Positions 52,401-57,163 of a stretch of DNA of 64,000 nt are shown here, piece by piece. The notes beneath the pieces were generated by a model that was given only the letters and a program-made list of their open reading frames with translations, was not told the DNA's origin and searched no databases. Position numbers and translations under genes: made by a program. Within the stretch, counting starts at the first letter, position 1. The number at the start of each line of letters is the position of its first letter. The stretch covers positions 25,012 to 89,011 of IMG/VR virus record IMGVR_UViG_3300042521_002893. One strand, given 5' to 3'. This DNA comes from a virus.

Positions 52401-52686
52401 ATGGGTATTGAACAGACAGCAACAAGCGATCGCTAAGCGCTATGGCGTGGACGAGAACGTGCTTAACTTTAAGAATGGGGGTGTCGTAGGCGGTTCGTTT
52501 AGTACGCCTGCTATCAAGGCTCCTAGCGGGGGTAGCACGTCTGTTACCGTACCCATCACGATCAACTCTGATGGTAATAATCCTGAGAAAGATAATAAGG
52601 CAGCAAGAGATCTTTCTCAGAAGGTCAGAGCCGCAGTATTCCAAGTATTAACTGAACAGAAACGACCGAACGGATTATTGTACTGA
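37468..52686 (+). CDS. Giant multi-domain tape measure protein
   Basis: 5072 aa, one uninterrupted frame. Tape measure marks: start LGSLILELGLDDTKFTKQLAD, RSPSKVTEYFGKMVVAGLIKGI, the N-terminal tape-measure domain around 2830-3010 (EELRGQLAEALPGSISVAARAMGV), long coiled coils, and the end PGEWVLNRQQ with FKDGGVI/FAKGGVI repeats. Embedded enzyme-like domains: alpha/beta-hydrolase-like 1 (GTSGG, S524; D572/D574; H640), kinase-like 1 (D1096, N1101, D1114), kinase-like 2 (G-loop 1252-1261, K1271, D1351, N1356, D1369), hydrolase-like 2 (GHSAGG, S2197; D2245; H2264/H2268), zincin (H2524-E2525-x-x-H2528, E2590), M23-like (H3762, D3766, H3823, H3856) and lytic-transglycosylase-like (E3978), then a TPR-like unit near 4110-4150. 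No ribosome site at the ATG. At about 1.5 angstrom per residue the tail could reach 0.7-0.8 micrometre. Confidence 0.9.
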   Translation: MATTLGSLILELGLDDTKFTKQLADIQKLASRAGKDIEGNIKGITSKTKLETLKPTVDHEPLAKLNKHIERKREHLKEVNKYFGDNPLTPKTNVEELSNFKNQFDGITDKKVKITTETSSSEISYEDSYLPSRSLLRLDNSLQELHLQNKGLTIANENLANSISALSMSVKQNIKSQDDMPMKMSKIIHTSSKETLVDKIVGLPARAFETFITGAVEGMGQTLSYDFAKGAQKYIEGKTGSDAETVGYNFGRYGYNRTKGLAMVTAEAFGYRGGLKEVGDDIAYLGRKLDSFLDPRKLVRNIKTFEDLLVGVGEDVRVYNDPKRAKSRIDEYIRPPWEEVAEGGRRVAGVGVRAIAQPYRIQKRVMLAQSMELSKQLAEVIDVPDIEGINDKETIALIAGGIPGNDYERPGDNTYFANVLLKELLGEQVATVPVPNKFSNDKQSGQTIRQFKSILLDLLRSLGQVTPGSDLEKQLMSDEASQFEKLISMAVDAGYNPDAIKLEATRRAYEKKYPGKKFVFAGTSGGTFAAEEATAIAERGGAKNTKGVGLTMGTYGLTNTASLQNFKAFVGDMDPIFLASFGERYSDMSKLSEQHQKMLEKEMKKMETDYGLPEGTIKNLSGIMRPGKATTIIPGAGAGHSLGQFIQNPKVQEEVAKFLRLEKTESQITLENIKTFAKTADAEFLINLSDRYSDKSQIEEQQKIKKESKDLGLDETEIKARIDEYKDTITKELASIEEVFVLPTGTIKAIANKLNSDILREIYDGGTKPNEVRQRIVSPEVIDPILAKQATQRSISNVRAYNLMYSGPGEQVGLQESMRRTLGVLIGDPTAVEEQKAGKYTFVTPEGRLRKTYGDSQEKSDIEYNYDELKADLRKSMKNLTGQAKQDVEAFLSIYDTLIQSLKNGNEIDPDNLIDMVEKFYSVFGVAPDFHEKSPIFKPEQMEYLAQLNKQHKRGTAVSGYLNPAEAQVLGEGVNGIIFTDQAREKGFKMNKIGAPEWVDYEQFKDAPYPLNLLTKKMMQPEAEALRAVGPELAPQVYDVGNNRLVQEVLKGKDMGSMVKELEKSGELTQGVIIQYVEGAAKLLKSLHEKKVTHGDYHAGNIFVMEDGSMKTIDLGAAKVNASKEQIKADAERAPERIEEAFMRILAKVPEGTEKTMELLLKLVKEGKMPLLEGINIQDIFNKAYKEGVGPPTGMRGPTPRDPDAPKTKWQTKKYTQPATEPWMERLSGMNKTLEDMGKPSAKIDPNMAYILGQGAKGIAFINANKDAVYKLAKNAVSMASEAQAMEIAKGVAPDVLASGDDFIIQRAIAGQEGRDYLANKDMTKDDVSAYAKQAGASLRALHEKGVTHGDYHPGNVFVSDEGKVVPIDYGRSIIKPDKMPEFEKLSAKEQEKALEEWAKAIEEDRKEGIRKAWEGIRRVIAKELGRFELIEGLDLESLVAQGYEEGGELGGLRTFDRAPDPTKISSTLVDFINNQVQPNLRLDPETSQRVAERNQRKTRQSQATLGTQSYVANLISPPPTPLPDLREVRSSVTVSTEEAVAIGSEMAISFLQGVGEGLTNIAESTGEAMAIAAETRLVAAVNRIMRRVPGDPDSLDANAPIIEKISDIGPEQIARASALGIEDGAAAIAELAQKSISAATALAQLTKSAGKLLSGAQPAANEFIEGSRKKLSAAKDMITSIQTALVSSEPDESIIQKIKLLAGDDTGNDQGYVNRLLTEVNEAIVAISPQDRMKPLAPNQLANLKSQIVKIENKLRELASFLNDIRSQDADIIDAEIIQDFSNFAELPSLSQQQVRQLTAAQPPPDYQKMVKKISEDFADLRRIVENKKNRYSREEQKIAAAEIIKTADEAWKAIDDLQKVLGDRATTPFTNLARAAKGQATQAKNRANEKINTREIERPDLTRSLGQETIDGYPVGFSDRFNALKAEATRLVETGIIDPMAKGLQTRSPSKVTEYFGKMVVAGLIKGIKSNSDAVKKVLNISSILKELAEDLYLMADMYQGNLRKAFDMSVIKDELTILRDSINEALTLAGQLENTSEAVQSARTAVGRIVNYPNETIVTKYKEDVRSNARRVLTEPPDSDIHPVVHEIPADAKKIIFVSSGFTGTKGRISNEITDKLKPMIPQGTHTIPFENKNFDVSGTLNDVGLTRVVMDAIIMPMKAVRKGINEEALRLAKQAYAVKQERPDVEIGFVGHSAGGFIVREAQEILKNIGIISEALSMGTPLLGAFQAIKSDVISLIGEGDPLKRFTGQKEAIIPNVKGHFSPHYLDESNEIREILTRYLEEGITPSLIARVHELGETIKGLEPGNSGPVMRFDRLRQSQSYQQAYLLKTHTNTIDVKAEEVKNNKIQPLWSVDRNTKDSFDEDMSNEVTRNIGEIIDTLDDITPKARKVFEELVTEIAALSDVEVKEMPTAKNASMQLLGTRAGGAYLPEYNTIFLDDETEEALESLHDIKGLDIPISLKVIEDEVREVYKRLNNNTSDDIYNDYNDELDLAYETVNKKYSNITEDIISLFEAMDTIVHEIRHAAQVGFQKINDPYSRNLLLTPSYNRESDREYARNIAGSVELAKKSAKEQGIDINPHYINKLERDAYGFSHQYTRDIIRSYQRYNNTKTENILPASKNIGSELGSGIAIGINNSSREATNAAMNMAEAVIDITHSTFDIKSPPEWAIKIGRFISEGISNGISDGINYVRESIKSLKTKTVNDIKEWAKTPPEESFMPFSVSGERPEAEIPVIGPAYAFMLDSMESMKNMATFVPKLGRSLGEVFEGLSQNIPAMMSITKGFLFFNYIVVPLVGTLFSFEEAAFQTAVELENMATTINFVSGSASEGAKNIDLIRNKVISLGGDLKSSMQGFAQLGASAQGTRLEGEGTRQIFSAISQAAVVYQMTPEEQQQAFTALSQMMDKTVVSAEELRGQLAEALPGSISVAARAMGVTTQELGKMMQAGEVMAEDLLPKFAQQLSAETAMGVSGSARSAQTAINKLNNEITLFQQGYGNTTIPIRVVGLNIATKGIQILRENVVALSVVFTALLVTISATLVQELAKFFVKFAGMNQTIALIGESFSGLFTRMKQELITFGKSFLTWFAVITVATDVFKIFSKGFGDASGGAKDLADSNKKAWEDYTKTLEDARQKTKEFNEQPSFKVFKESGGVTAIKELFTGGGLGGYVGDIIESVSNIDGSRESYGNVLKSVTGIKQIVDISNSAKKFFEAFKDGIGISSGLERLISGESLLEDTFFGGLIGDKASRIFERGTQSFIGNITDGNDIRDYTDPIGLALGGLKNIGLDLSRTWEDVKAEQADIAINDLQSYSGKIYEEARTTLYPGNKPGQQLQEIIDLDVRLQSAQQELQGTSREDVEKQRDLNEQINNLIAEREKLYIPVGKQLANLQLSEENIKSAIKLRKEELARLGDSEEDNIRRESLQGNIATLESDLKLTKSLIDKINSGIANTVTRLDLLARGFRLVNAEMENAYYNLEMRSAQKNALLMRSVAPGNSGLLEGTQNLVQQQMTSEKIAINRDSLQKLETIAYDPEYIKALENANLAMNATAADIQAAIDNIGEDSSLSKTLTNLVEVRQKFEQTGLETDQLVAELETTKRQLEEQLWQMGRQLEDMLIEVGQQTEEIAHSFKEFENDRKVANASNTITRTMGKLRTDHFSGMMNILERFINVIGEQLKSTSDFLKQKMDVMNQLFNTLRQNEQFALSIPQIDQGVIGSQGTNGRNVASPLMGQSIESLVSYKPTEGQSFRAGRTRNGRQEYHAGIDWDSKVGGGRGADVAAPFSGTARVIDIAEQKGDRGNAVQVRITTQDAKGIPIDLQFNHLELESVKKALGIGIGENTNVSMGQLVGEVIQHHLDMKVKVNGQFVDAQQWLAAMNAGGGVARNLQGVNVNINPISQPASRTAQSTPQQSGVEMFRNYAPVASRVASMGPGRIPMGGTVRTAERVQSDPAGAQAMIAAAQRLGLDPREFAALMSWESAGSFNPNIRGGDNNLYKGLIQFSPDNQRKYGTNTQQSIAQQMPAIERYLLDRGFRPGEHDIRHAYSAILAGQAGESYWNRKDSNQTTVRNAAPRFRQGDHRQRAEQFLRDSGIGMNELMSEKEQFERFMREGYALTEKKDYQSALINFRRAEELRPDNKYTTQAISNVTGYINRSRPTTTSSSATTLDVSSYTQSSNQLLSENQKYVNMLQQNANDQIKLIEQMKALADERFDAQIDSMFSEVNREGITAKRGTEDAKLQQERQDRDRKYQSIPEFRMTPEIQLEYDLDMASRDIEDRRIELQRQIEDAQNDIDAVTQLLETMPNQLIEAGAKEEDVRRIEEGFREIISQKQPLIDILRKNLADLTAMEGEALLKISEEYKMEEERRYMEFINQLTELTGENLRQQAELLRNDGEQALAEELEKQADAADIIQKEKEYQFGLKEQLNSGLDRDRYDQLLAESIKRQILALEILGYNIDRNTEQLRLNNSSFLLEQRAANVEALTPLLNRTGEAGNARDLSYEIEALKIQQDLESQIFDLYEGSKGLTEETRERSRLLIEETAQLKLQTLELEQALQVRADQIEQSRNPLVGPGGVTDLMGAQDAYLGAFGASPTEAMKQERLPFLLDMQRLDYQNAILELEKLKNAGKLTDEGFKAMSESLSKINDIKMDQIRQEASMLPDVIKNVRGPVQGLFSDLMKGTKTVGEAFNDFVNGLIDNLMNLAAEMLTNNLFAGIFGGAAGISSDTGNGIIEMLFGTSRSRSPEEDPNVLMQTPRYNPLLQGAMDYSSYLFPSTGEIRDPSLTEYGKSLFGASTEDVTLTTGAEQASASLRLGGEMVLSSLQLGAQAIQQAAVSIQTPNALGTISEGLFDLGGFDLTFENGAQSIQSAIEAGADRGGAQLGSVVMGVFSGSSSTAVSKGGFSIGGVFQSLLSTILGMFFKDGGVIKTDTGLGIENFAKGGVIGRSQSTLDKLASTEAIGQALKREGNPKARLAVVSPGEWVLNRQQQAIAKRYGVDENVLNFKNGGVVGGSFSTPAIKAPSGGSTSVTVPITINSDGNNPEKDNKAARDLSQKVRAAVFQVLTEQKRPNGLLY

Positions 52687-53052
52687 CGCGATCGCACTTA
52701 AAATATATTCAAATGTTTCACGATAGGGTGAGATCGTACTGAAACCGTTTTCTGATTGTGTAATGATTTGACTGGTTTCCTTTGAGAATATGACATAGGA
52801 GTTTTCTCCTGATTCAATGACATTTAGGCTATAAGCATCATCGAATACAATAATACCTACTAGCGTGTTATCTTGGAGAACGTACCAAATTATGTAATCC
52901 TGGTAAACTTCTTTGCAAACAGTCTTGTGAAAGTACAGTTGTCCTTCACAGTGGTTATCTAATCTTAAAAACGATTCTTGTGCCTTAACAGATTGATGTG
53001 GGAAGATCGCAAATATTAGTGTTAAAAGAGCGATCGTTGTTAATCTTTTCAT
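52675..53052 (-). CDS. Secreted hypothetical protein
   Basis: 125 aa with a signal peptide (MKRLTTIALLTLIFAIFPHQSVKA, cut after VKA). The mature part has C-x9-C spacing (NHCEGQLYFHKTVC), beta-rich, likely periplasmic with a disulfide. A leftward terminator (53053-53094) ends right at its ATG, so the mRNA has no normal ribosome site; expression may depend on readthrough. Overlaps the tape measure stop by 12 bp, convergent. A periplasmic lysis-helper or superinfection-exclusion role is possible, not shown. Confidence 0.7.
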   Translation of the reverse strand: MKRLTTIALLTLIFAIFPHQSVKAQESFLRLDNHCEGQLYFHKTVCKEVYQDYIIWYVLQDNTLVGIIVFDDAYSLNVIESGENSYVIFSKETSQIITQSENGFSTISPYRETFEYILSAIASVQ

Positions 53053-53094
53053 AAAAAAACTGGATGATAACGAAAGGGAAGCGTTACCATCCAG
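53053..53094 (-). terminator. Leftward terminator abutting a start codon
   Basis: 13-bp stem (53082-53094 with 53060-53072, one G-U pair) followed on the minus strand by seven U and then directly by the ATG of the secreted protein gene. Confidence 0.85.
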
Positions 53095-53182
53095 TGTAGG
53101 GTATACTGTTGCTTCGAGGACGTAAGATCAGGGAAAAGGAGAAAACCTTAATCTTTTGGCTCGATACACCGCAACAATAGCA

Positions 53183-53419
53183 TCATAACACAGCATTATC
53201 ATCATTGACAAGGGAATCAAGTTTCTCTTTGGCTACTTTCTTTTCTTGATCGCTGAGTTGACCATCTTTAAGGGCCAATAGAATAGTAGAGACAAGATCT
53301 TCGACTTTATCGATCTTGTTTTTGATTTTAATCAGAAAAGGAAATCCTGTAGTAATAGCAGCTCCGATCGCTGCGATAATAATAGGCTCAGCAAGGTCGT
53401 TAAAATGTTTTAGGTCCAT
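53183..53419 (-). CDS. Putative holin or membrane-anchored small protein
   Basis: 78 aa. One membrane span (PIIIAAIGAAITTGFPFLI, about 12-30) then KIKNKIDKVEDLVSTILLALKDGQLSDQEKKVAKEKLDSLV, a charged helix pair of the kind seen in several phage holin families. AAGGTAAT site upstream. Position just after the tail block and near no endolysin. Holin is a reasonable but unproven call. Confidence 0.5.
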   Translation of the reverse strand: MDLKHFNDLAEPIIIAAIGAAITTGFPFLIKIKNKIDKVEDLVSTILLALKDGQLSDQEKKVAKEKLDSLVNDDNAVL

Positions 53420-53482
53420 TGTCTATTACCTTAGCGTGTATACGATGTAATTATATACCATGTAGAATGGTGGTATATTAAG

Positions 53483-53977
53483 ATGATAGCCATGGAGTTT
53501 GTATCTATAAAGAATCCTCCTAGTGGATACACTCCTTGTCTAATAAGACGAGATCTTTCTATGCGCCTTAGTTATGGTTTTAAAGAAAGACGTAGTGAAT
53601 TTCTGATTTCTTTTTACACTGGATATAGATGGCTAAGTAGAGAAGAAAATTGGATATCTTATTCAATCATACCACCAGAGAATAATAAAGGTTGGTGTCC
53701 GTCTCAAATATTACCAGAATATAAAAGAAGACCCGCGCTAGGTATAATACCACAGCCTGTAACTATTGGATCTTTGTATTTATTGCCAGGGTTGTATTTT
53801 GTACTACTTGACGATAAACCAGAAAAGACTTGGCGAGTATATATACGTCACCATAGTGTTAGAGGAAAATCAGACCCTTCTGCACAATGGTTAGCAATAG
53901 GCACAAAATCAGTGAGTAGTTGGTTAAAACTCCCATTAATGGATTGTAGGTTAAGAACAAATGCCGTTGCTGATTAG
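53483..53977 (+). CDS. Hypothetical protein upstream of EAL protein
   Basis: 164 aa. Aromatic and basic (GYTPCLIRRDLSMRLSYGFKERRSEFLISFYTGYRWLSREENW; GSLYLLPGLYFVLLDDKPEKTWRVYIRHH). Beta-rich, no signal peptide. Overlaps the EAL gene by 17 bp, so the two are cotranscribed and coupled; it may be a partner of the EAL protein. No family recognised. Confidence 0.7.
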   Translation: MIAMEFVSIKNPPSGYTPCLIRRDLSMRLSYGFKERRSEFLISFYTGYRWLSREENWISYSIIPPENNKGWCPSQILPEYKRRPALGIIPQPVTIGSLYLLPGLYFVLLDDKPEKTWRVYIRHHSVRGKSDPSAQWLAIGTKSVSSWLKLPLMDCRLRTNAVAD

Positions 53978-55040
53978 TATAGAAGGGTCTTTAATATTAT
54001 TTGCGATCGCCATATTATTTTCGCTCTATAAAAACATAAAAGACTATAAGACGATTATAAGCACTATAGATAAACCTTTTGGTTTATATAGAGTGAACAA
54101 AAACATTATAAAATGTGTTTACTCTAATATTGAAATAGATTCTGATAGTGTATACGATATATACAACGATTTCATAAAGAATAAAAATATTTATAGAAGT
54201 AGAAAATATTACACTGAAAAGGGAGAATATAATCTCGATATACGACAAGTAAATTCGTCTGAATTTATAATAACATTGGAACTTATAAAAAGAATAATGT
54301 TAAACGCTGACAGTCAAAAGTTAATGAACGATGTAGAAAAGGCTTTAATAGACAAACAATTTAGTCTTTATCTTCAACCTATAGTTAATATAAACAATAA
54401 GACGATAGTAGGTTATGAGGCTTTGGTAAGATGGTTAGACGGCGATCGCATTAGGTATCCAAATGATTTTATACCTGTTCTAGAAACTACAGGACTGATG
54501 GTAAGTTTCTGTAACATGGTAGTAGAGGAAGCTTGTATTATTCTAAAAAAATGGTCTAATGATGATCTTAAAAAGCATCTACACATAGCCATCAATTTGT
54601 CTCCTCTTACAGTATGTACGGCTATGTTCGAGTGTCAGTTCAATCATATTATAGATAAGTACAATATAAACAGAAGTCGTCTACAGTTGGAAATAACTGA
54701 ACGATATGCTCTTGAAGAACCTATTGTTCCAAAATTATCTAGATTGCGATTATTAGGACATGACATATTACTAGATGACTTTGGCACAGGAGAAAGTAAT
54801 ATGAGTTCACTAAAAACATCTTCTGCTAACTATATAAAAATAGATCGCTCCTTTATAGATGGTGTTAGTAAAGATATAACCAATCAATCAGTTGTTAAAA
54901 CTGTGATAACGTTGGCAAAAGCTATGAATATGGAAATAATAGCAGAAGGTATAGAAAAGGAAGAAGACGCTTCATGGTTAATCGATAATGGTGTTATATA
55001 TGGTCAAGGTTGGCTATACGGTAAACCTCAAGCGATCTGA
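53961..55040 (+). CDS. Membrane-anchored EAL-domain protein (c-di-GMP phosphodiesterase)
   Basis: 359 aa. One N-terminal span (GSLILFAIAILFSLY, 9-23), a linker or PAS-like region (35-105), then a full EAL domain (about 120-359): EALVRW (E153), N212, LEITE (E244), LDDFGTG (D272, D273), IKID (K293), AEGIE (E329) and GQGWLYG (Q349). All metal- and base-catalysis residues of active c-di-GMP phosphodiesterases are present. It would hydrolyse c-di-GMP to pGpG at the host inner membrane, which in cyanobacteria affects motility, aggregation and biofilm. No GGDEF domain. A complete EAL protein in a phage structural region is unusual. Confidence 0.93.
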   Translation: MPLLISIEGSLILFAIAILFSLYKNIKDYKTIISTIDKPFGLYRVNKNIIKCVYSNIEIDSDSVYDIYNDFIKNKNIYRSRKYYTEKGEYNLDIRQVNSSEFIITLELIKRIMLNADSQKLMNDVEKALIDKQFSLYLQPIVNINNKTIVGYEALVRWLDGDRIRYPNDFIPVLETTGLMVSFCNMVVEEACIILKKWSNDDLKKHLHIAINLSPLTVCTAMFECQFNHIIDKYNINRSRLQLEITERYALEEPIVPKLSRLRLLGHDILLDDFGTGESNMSSLKTSSANYIKIDRSFIDGVSKDITNQSVVKTVITLAKAMNMEIIAEGIEKEEDASWLIDNGVIYGQGWLYGKPQAI

Positions 55041-55729
55041 GACCTATGTAGGAATAGTCGTTCGATTCTTGGTGATTTACCATTTTTATTTAGATTGGTT
55101 TCGTACACAATTTCTTTAGTACAAACAAAATCATCCGGTGCTGAATACTCACTAACAAACACGATATTGTTATTTTGTACTAACGATCTGCACCAATCCC
55201 AAAATATCTGATGATCAAAATCGGTATGATAACCAGAACTCTTCTGATACGGAGGATCGCAGTATACGATACTATTATTAGGTATGATTAACTCTAGATA
55301 ATTCTGACATTGAAACTTAACGCCTTTAATATTAGGAGCTTGTTTTAATAAAGCATTTCGCCCTTTTTCAGCATAGTTCCGACCTTCTTTGTTAAAAGCA
55401 TAACCTCCCCACCATTTGTAACCAAAACTACAAAGAAATCCAACGAAACCAACATATTCACTAGGGTAATCATTAGGATTACTTTTTACGCGATAGTATT
55501 CATCTTTAGTAACAACAGAAGGGGGATCGTATCCTTGAGATACAGCTTGTAATAGTGCGATCAGAAAAGGATGATTATCATTACCAAGACGATCGCCCGC
55601 TATCTTATCGATCATATTGGCACCACCAACAAACGGTTCTATCCAGCATTGTTCAGAATTCTTTCGATAAGGTAACATTACAGGTAACAGATGTTTAGCC
55701 AATCTATTTTTGCTTCCCATATATTGCAT
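55028..55729 (-). CDS. DNA adenine methylase, D12 (Dam-like) class, copy 1
   Basis: 233 aa. YMGSKNRLAKHLLPVM at the start and EPFVGGANM form the SAM-binding part, and VYCDPPYQKSSGY (DPPY) is the catalytic motif; order is the alpha class (Dam type). It methylates N6 of adenine, probably in GATC or a similar site. GATC is the core of the abundant HIP1 octamer, so host methylation may matter. The ATG is followed upstream by a terminator at 55748-55781. The 3' end overlaps the EAL gene (convergent) by 13 bp. Confidence 0.9.
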   Translation of the reverse strand: MQYMGSKNRLAKHLLPVMLPYRKNSEQCWIEPFVGGANMIDKIAGDRLGNDNHPFLIALLQAVSQGYDPPSVVTKDEYYRVKSNPNDYPSEYVGFVGFLCSFGYKWWGGYAFNKEGRNYAEKGRNALLKQAPNIKGVKFQCQNYLELIIPNNSIVYCDPPYQKSSGYHTDFDHQIFWDWCRSLVQNNNIVFVSEYSAPDDFVCTKEIVYETNLNKNGKSPRIERLFLHRSQIA

Positions 55730-55747
55730 AGATATAACTCCTTTAAG

Positions 55748-55781
55748 AAAAAGCTGATCTAGAGATAGGTCTAGACCAGCT
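55748..55781 (-). terminator. Leftward rho-independent terminator
   Basis: 12-bp stem (55770-55781 with 55752-55763, one G-U pair), 6-nt loop and five U on the minus strand. It closes the leftward DNA metabolism operon before the methylase gene. Confidence 0.85.
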
Positions 55782-55826
55782 ACGGATTAATACAACACCT
55801 TTCAACCTACCACGACTCTTATTCTA

Positions 55827-56189
55827 CTACAGAATAGAATCTATGTCTAGTTTCACATGAGGCACCAATTTCACCTTACCGTAACCTAGCGATTGCAACT
55901 TATTGAGTGCCACGATAATATCATCAGTTTTCAATCGTTTCGATTTACCTTTATCGTTTTCTGTTCCTTCCCAGCGATCGATAAAGTCCTCGATGTCAAA
56001 TGCCTCTTCTTCATCTTTTCCTACGCCATCAAAAAGGATCGCAAGAATAGCATACGGTCTAGCAGTCAATAAACCTAGATCGTACATGTTCCTCAAGGCT
56101 TCAGATGACAGTTGTAGAGGACTACCGCTGTAGTTTACATTCACCAATGGGGTTCGATCGACGAGTTCTAGAGGGATAACATTAGTCAT
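55827..56189 (-). CDS. Hypothetical acidic protein
   Basis: 120 aa, acidic (FDGVGKDEEEAFDIEDFIDRWEGTENDKG) with a C-terminal helix and strand (ALNKLQSLGYGKVKLVPHVKLDI), a possible winged-helix-like end. AAGGAGAAT site. Last gene of the metabolism operon. Not recognised. Confidence 0.68.
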   Translation of the reverse strand: MTNVIPLELVDRTPLVNVNYSGSPLQLSSEALRNMYDLGLLTARPYAILAILFDGVGKDEEEAFDIEDFIDRWEGTENDKGKSKRLKTDDIIVALNKLQSLGYGKVKLVPHVKLDIDSIL

Positions 56190-56233
56190 ATAGGATTCTC
56201 CTTGCTAACTGATATGATCTTAACACGATTGAA

Positions 56234-56695
56234 TCAATTTGTATAGTTTATGGCATTTTCTCTACATAACTCCACAAAAAGTAAAGAACAAGTCAATCCG
56301 TAGGGGCGATCTTTAGATTCCAGTGTTACTAACCAATTCCAATCTAAAGGGTCTACCTCACGTTTACGACCTGTTTGAAGATATGATGGTATTACAATCT
56401 TCCATGGTTGATTGTCTCCTCTGTGAAACAATACGGGTATAAATTTAGTCTTTTGAGCTTGATCTACTGTCTGTTTCCACCAAGCTTGTACGTTAGGAGT
56501 CTTATGATGCTTAAACTCTAAGGCAAAAGGTACCATTAAACGGCCATTAGGTACGTCTAATAATGTGCAATCATAACCTCCTAAATTAGACTGAGATCCA
56601 TTTTTTTGTAGATACCAGCCTAAATGATCTGAGAAAAATCCTCTTAGCGATCGTTCTGCTGCACTACCTTTGTTTCTAGAAGATGAACCGCCCAT
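56234..56695 (-). CDS. PD-(D/E)XK-type nuclease (resolvase-like)
   Basis: 153 aa. RNKGSAAERSLRGFF gives the leading E, GGYDCTLLD the Asp (about D42) and FALEFKHH the E-x-K, the PD-(D/E)XK core. WWKQTVDQAQKTKFIPVLFHRGDNQPWKIVI is the following Q-x-x-(x)-A helix and strand seen in phage Holliday junction or structure-specific nucleases. It would trim or resolve branched DNA during replication and packaging. Ends 45 bp before the gene at 56189. Confidence 0.75.
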   Translation of the reverse strand: MGGSSSRNKGSAAERSLRGFFSDHLGWYLQKNGSQSNLGGYDCTLLDVPNGRLMVPFALEFKHHKTPNVQAWWKQTVDQAQKTKFIPVLFHRGDNQPWKIVIPSYLQTGRKREVDPLDWNWLVTLESKDRPYGLTCSLLFVELCRENAINYTN

Positions 56696-56698
56696 ATT

Positions 56699-57163
56699 TC
56701 AAATTACAATTAAACGTTCAAAAACAAATTGTTGGTTTTCAAAAAGAACAAATCTTCTACATTTATTGATAACATCAACTGTTTTATCAGATAAATGTAT
56801 GATCTGTTTATTATCTGGAACATCAGGTTTGTCTTGAAAAAATGAGATCCAAAACTCTGTTATATAAGGTAATAACGAATCTACGGTAAACGCCCCTCCA
56901 ATAACCCAAGCCTCTGGATACACATCTTTTGCGTATTCATACGTCACAGAAGTCCATCCGTGTATATGATTTTGTGCTATAGCGAAACATCTACGATTTT
57001 TTAGACCTCCGATCATGGTCTCTGCGGTCTTACGACCTGCTATAATATCGCACTTTTGAGTCAACCCTTTGAATATCTGCATATCCATAGAGTTCTTATA
57101 AAGCAGATTTCCGTCAACAGTGCCTATTCCCCAGTTGGGAGAAACAGATAACAACACCTTCAT
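56699..57163 (-). CDS. folA: Dihydrofolate reductase
   Basis: 154 aa, usual DHFR length. VSPNWGIGTVDGNLLYKNSMDMQIFKGLT (the IGxxGxLP-like loop and acid-bearing helix), DIIAGRKTAETM (NADPH loop), NRRCFAIAQN and EAWVIGGAFTVDSLLPY (the x-V-x-G-G motif). It turns dihydrofolate made by ThyA back to tetrahydrofolate. It follows thyA directly, GGAGG lying over the thyA stop codon 7 nt before its ATG. Confidence 0.9.
   Translation of the reverse strand: MKVLLSVSPNWGIGTVDGNLLYKNSMDMQIFKGLTQKCDIIAGRKTAETMIGGLKNRRCFAIAQNHIHGWTSVTYEYAKDVYPEAWVIGGAFTVDSLLPYITEFWISFFQDKPDVPDNKQIIHLSDKTVDVINKCRRFVLFENQQFVFERLIVI

Noticed and set aside
38102-52644. More than a dozen leftward frames inside the tape measure gene
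   Set aside because: Shadows of the 15-kb gene; no ribosome sites, Ser/Leu-rich composition.
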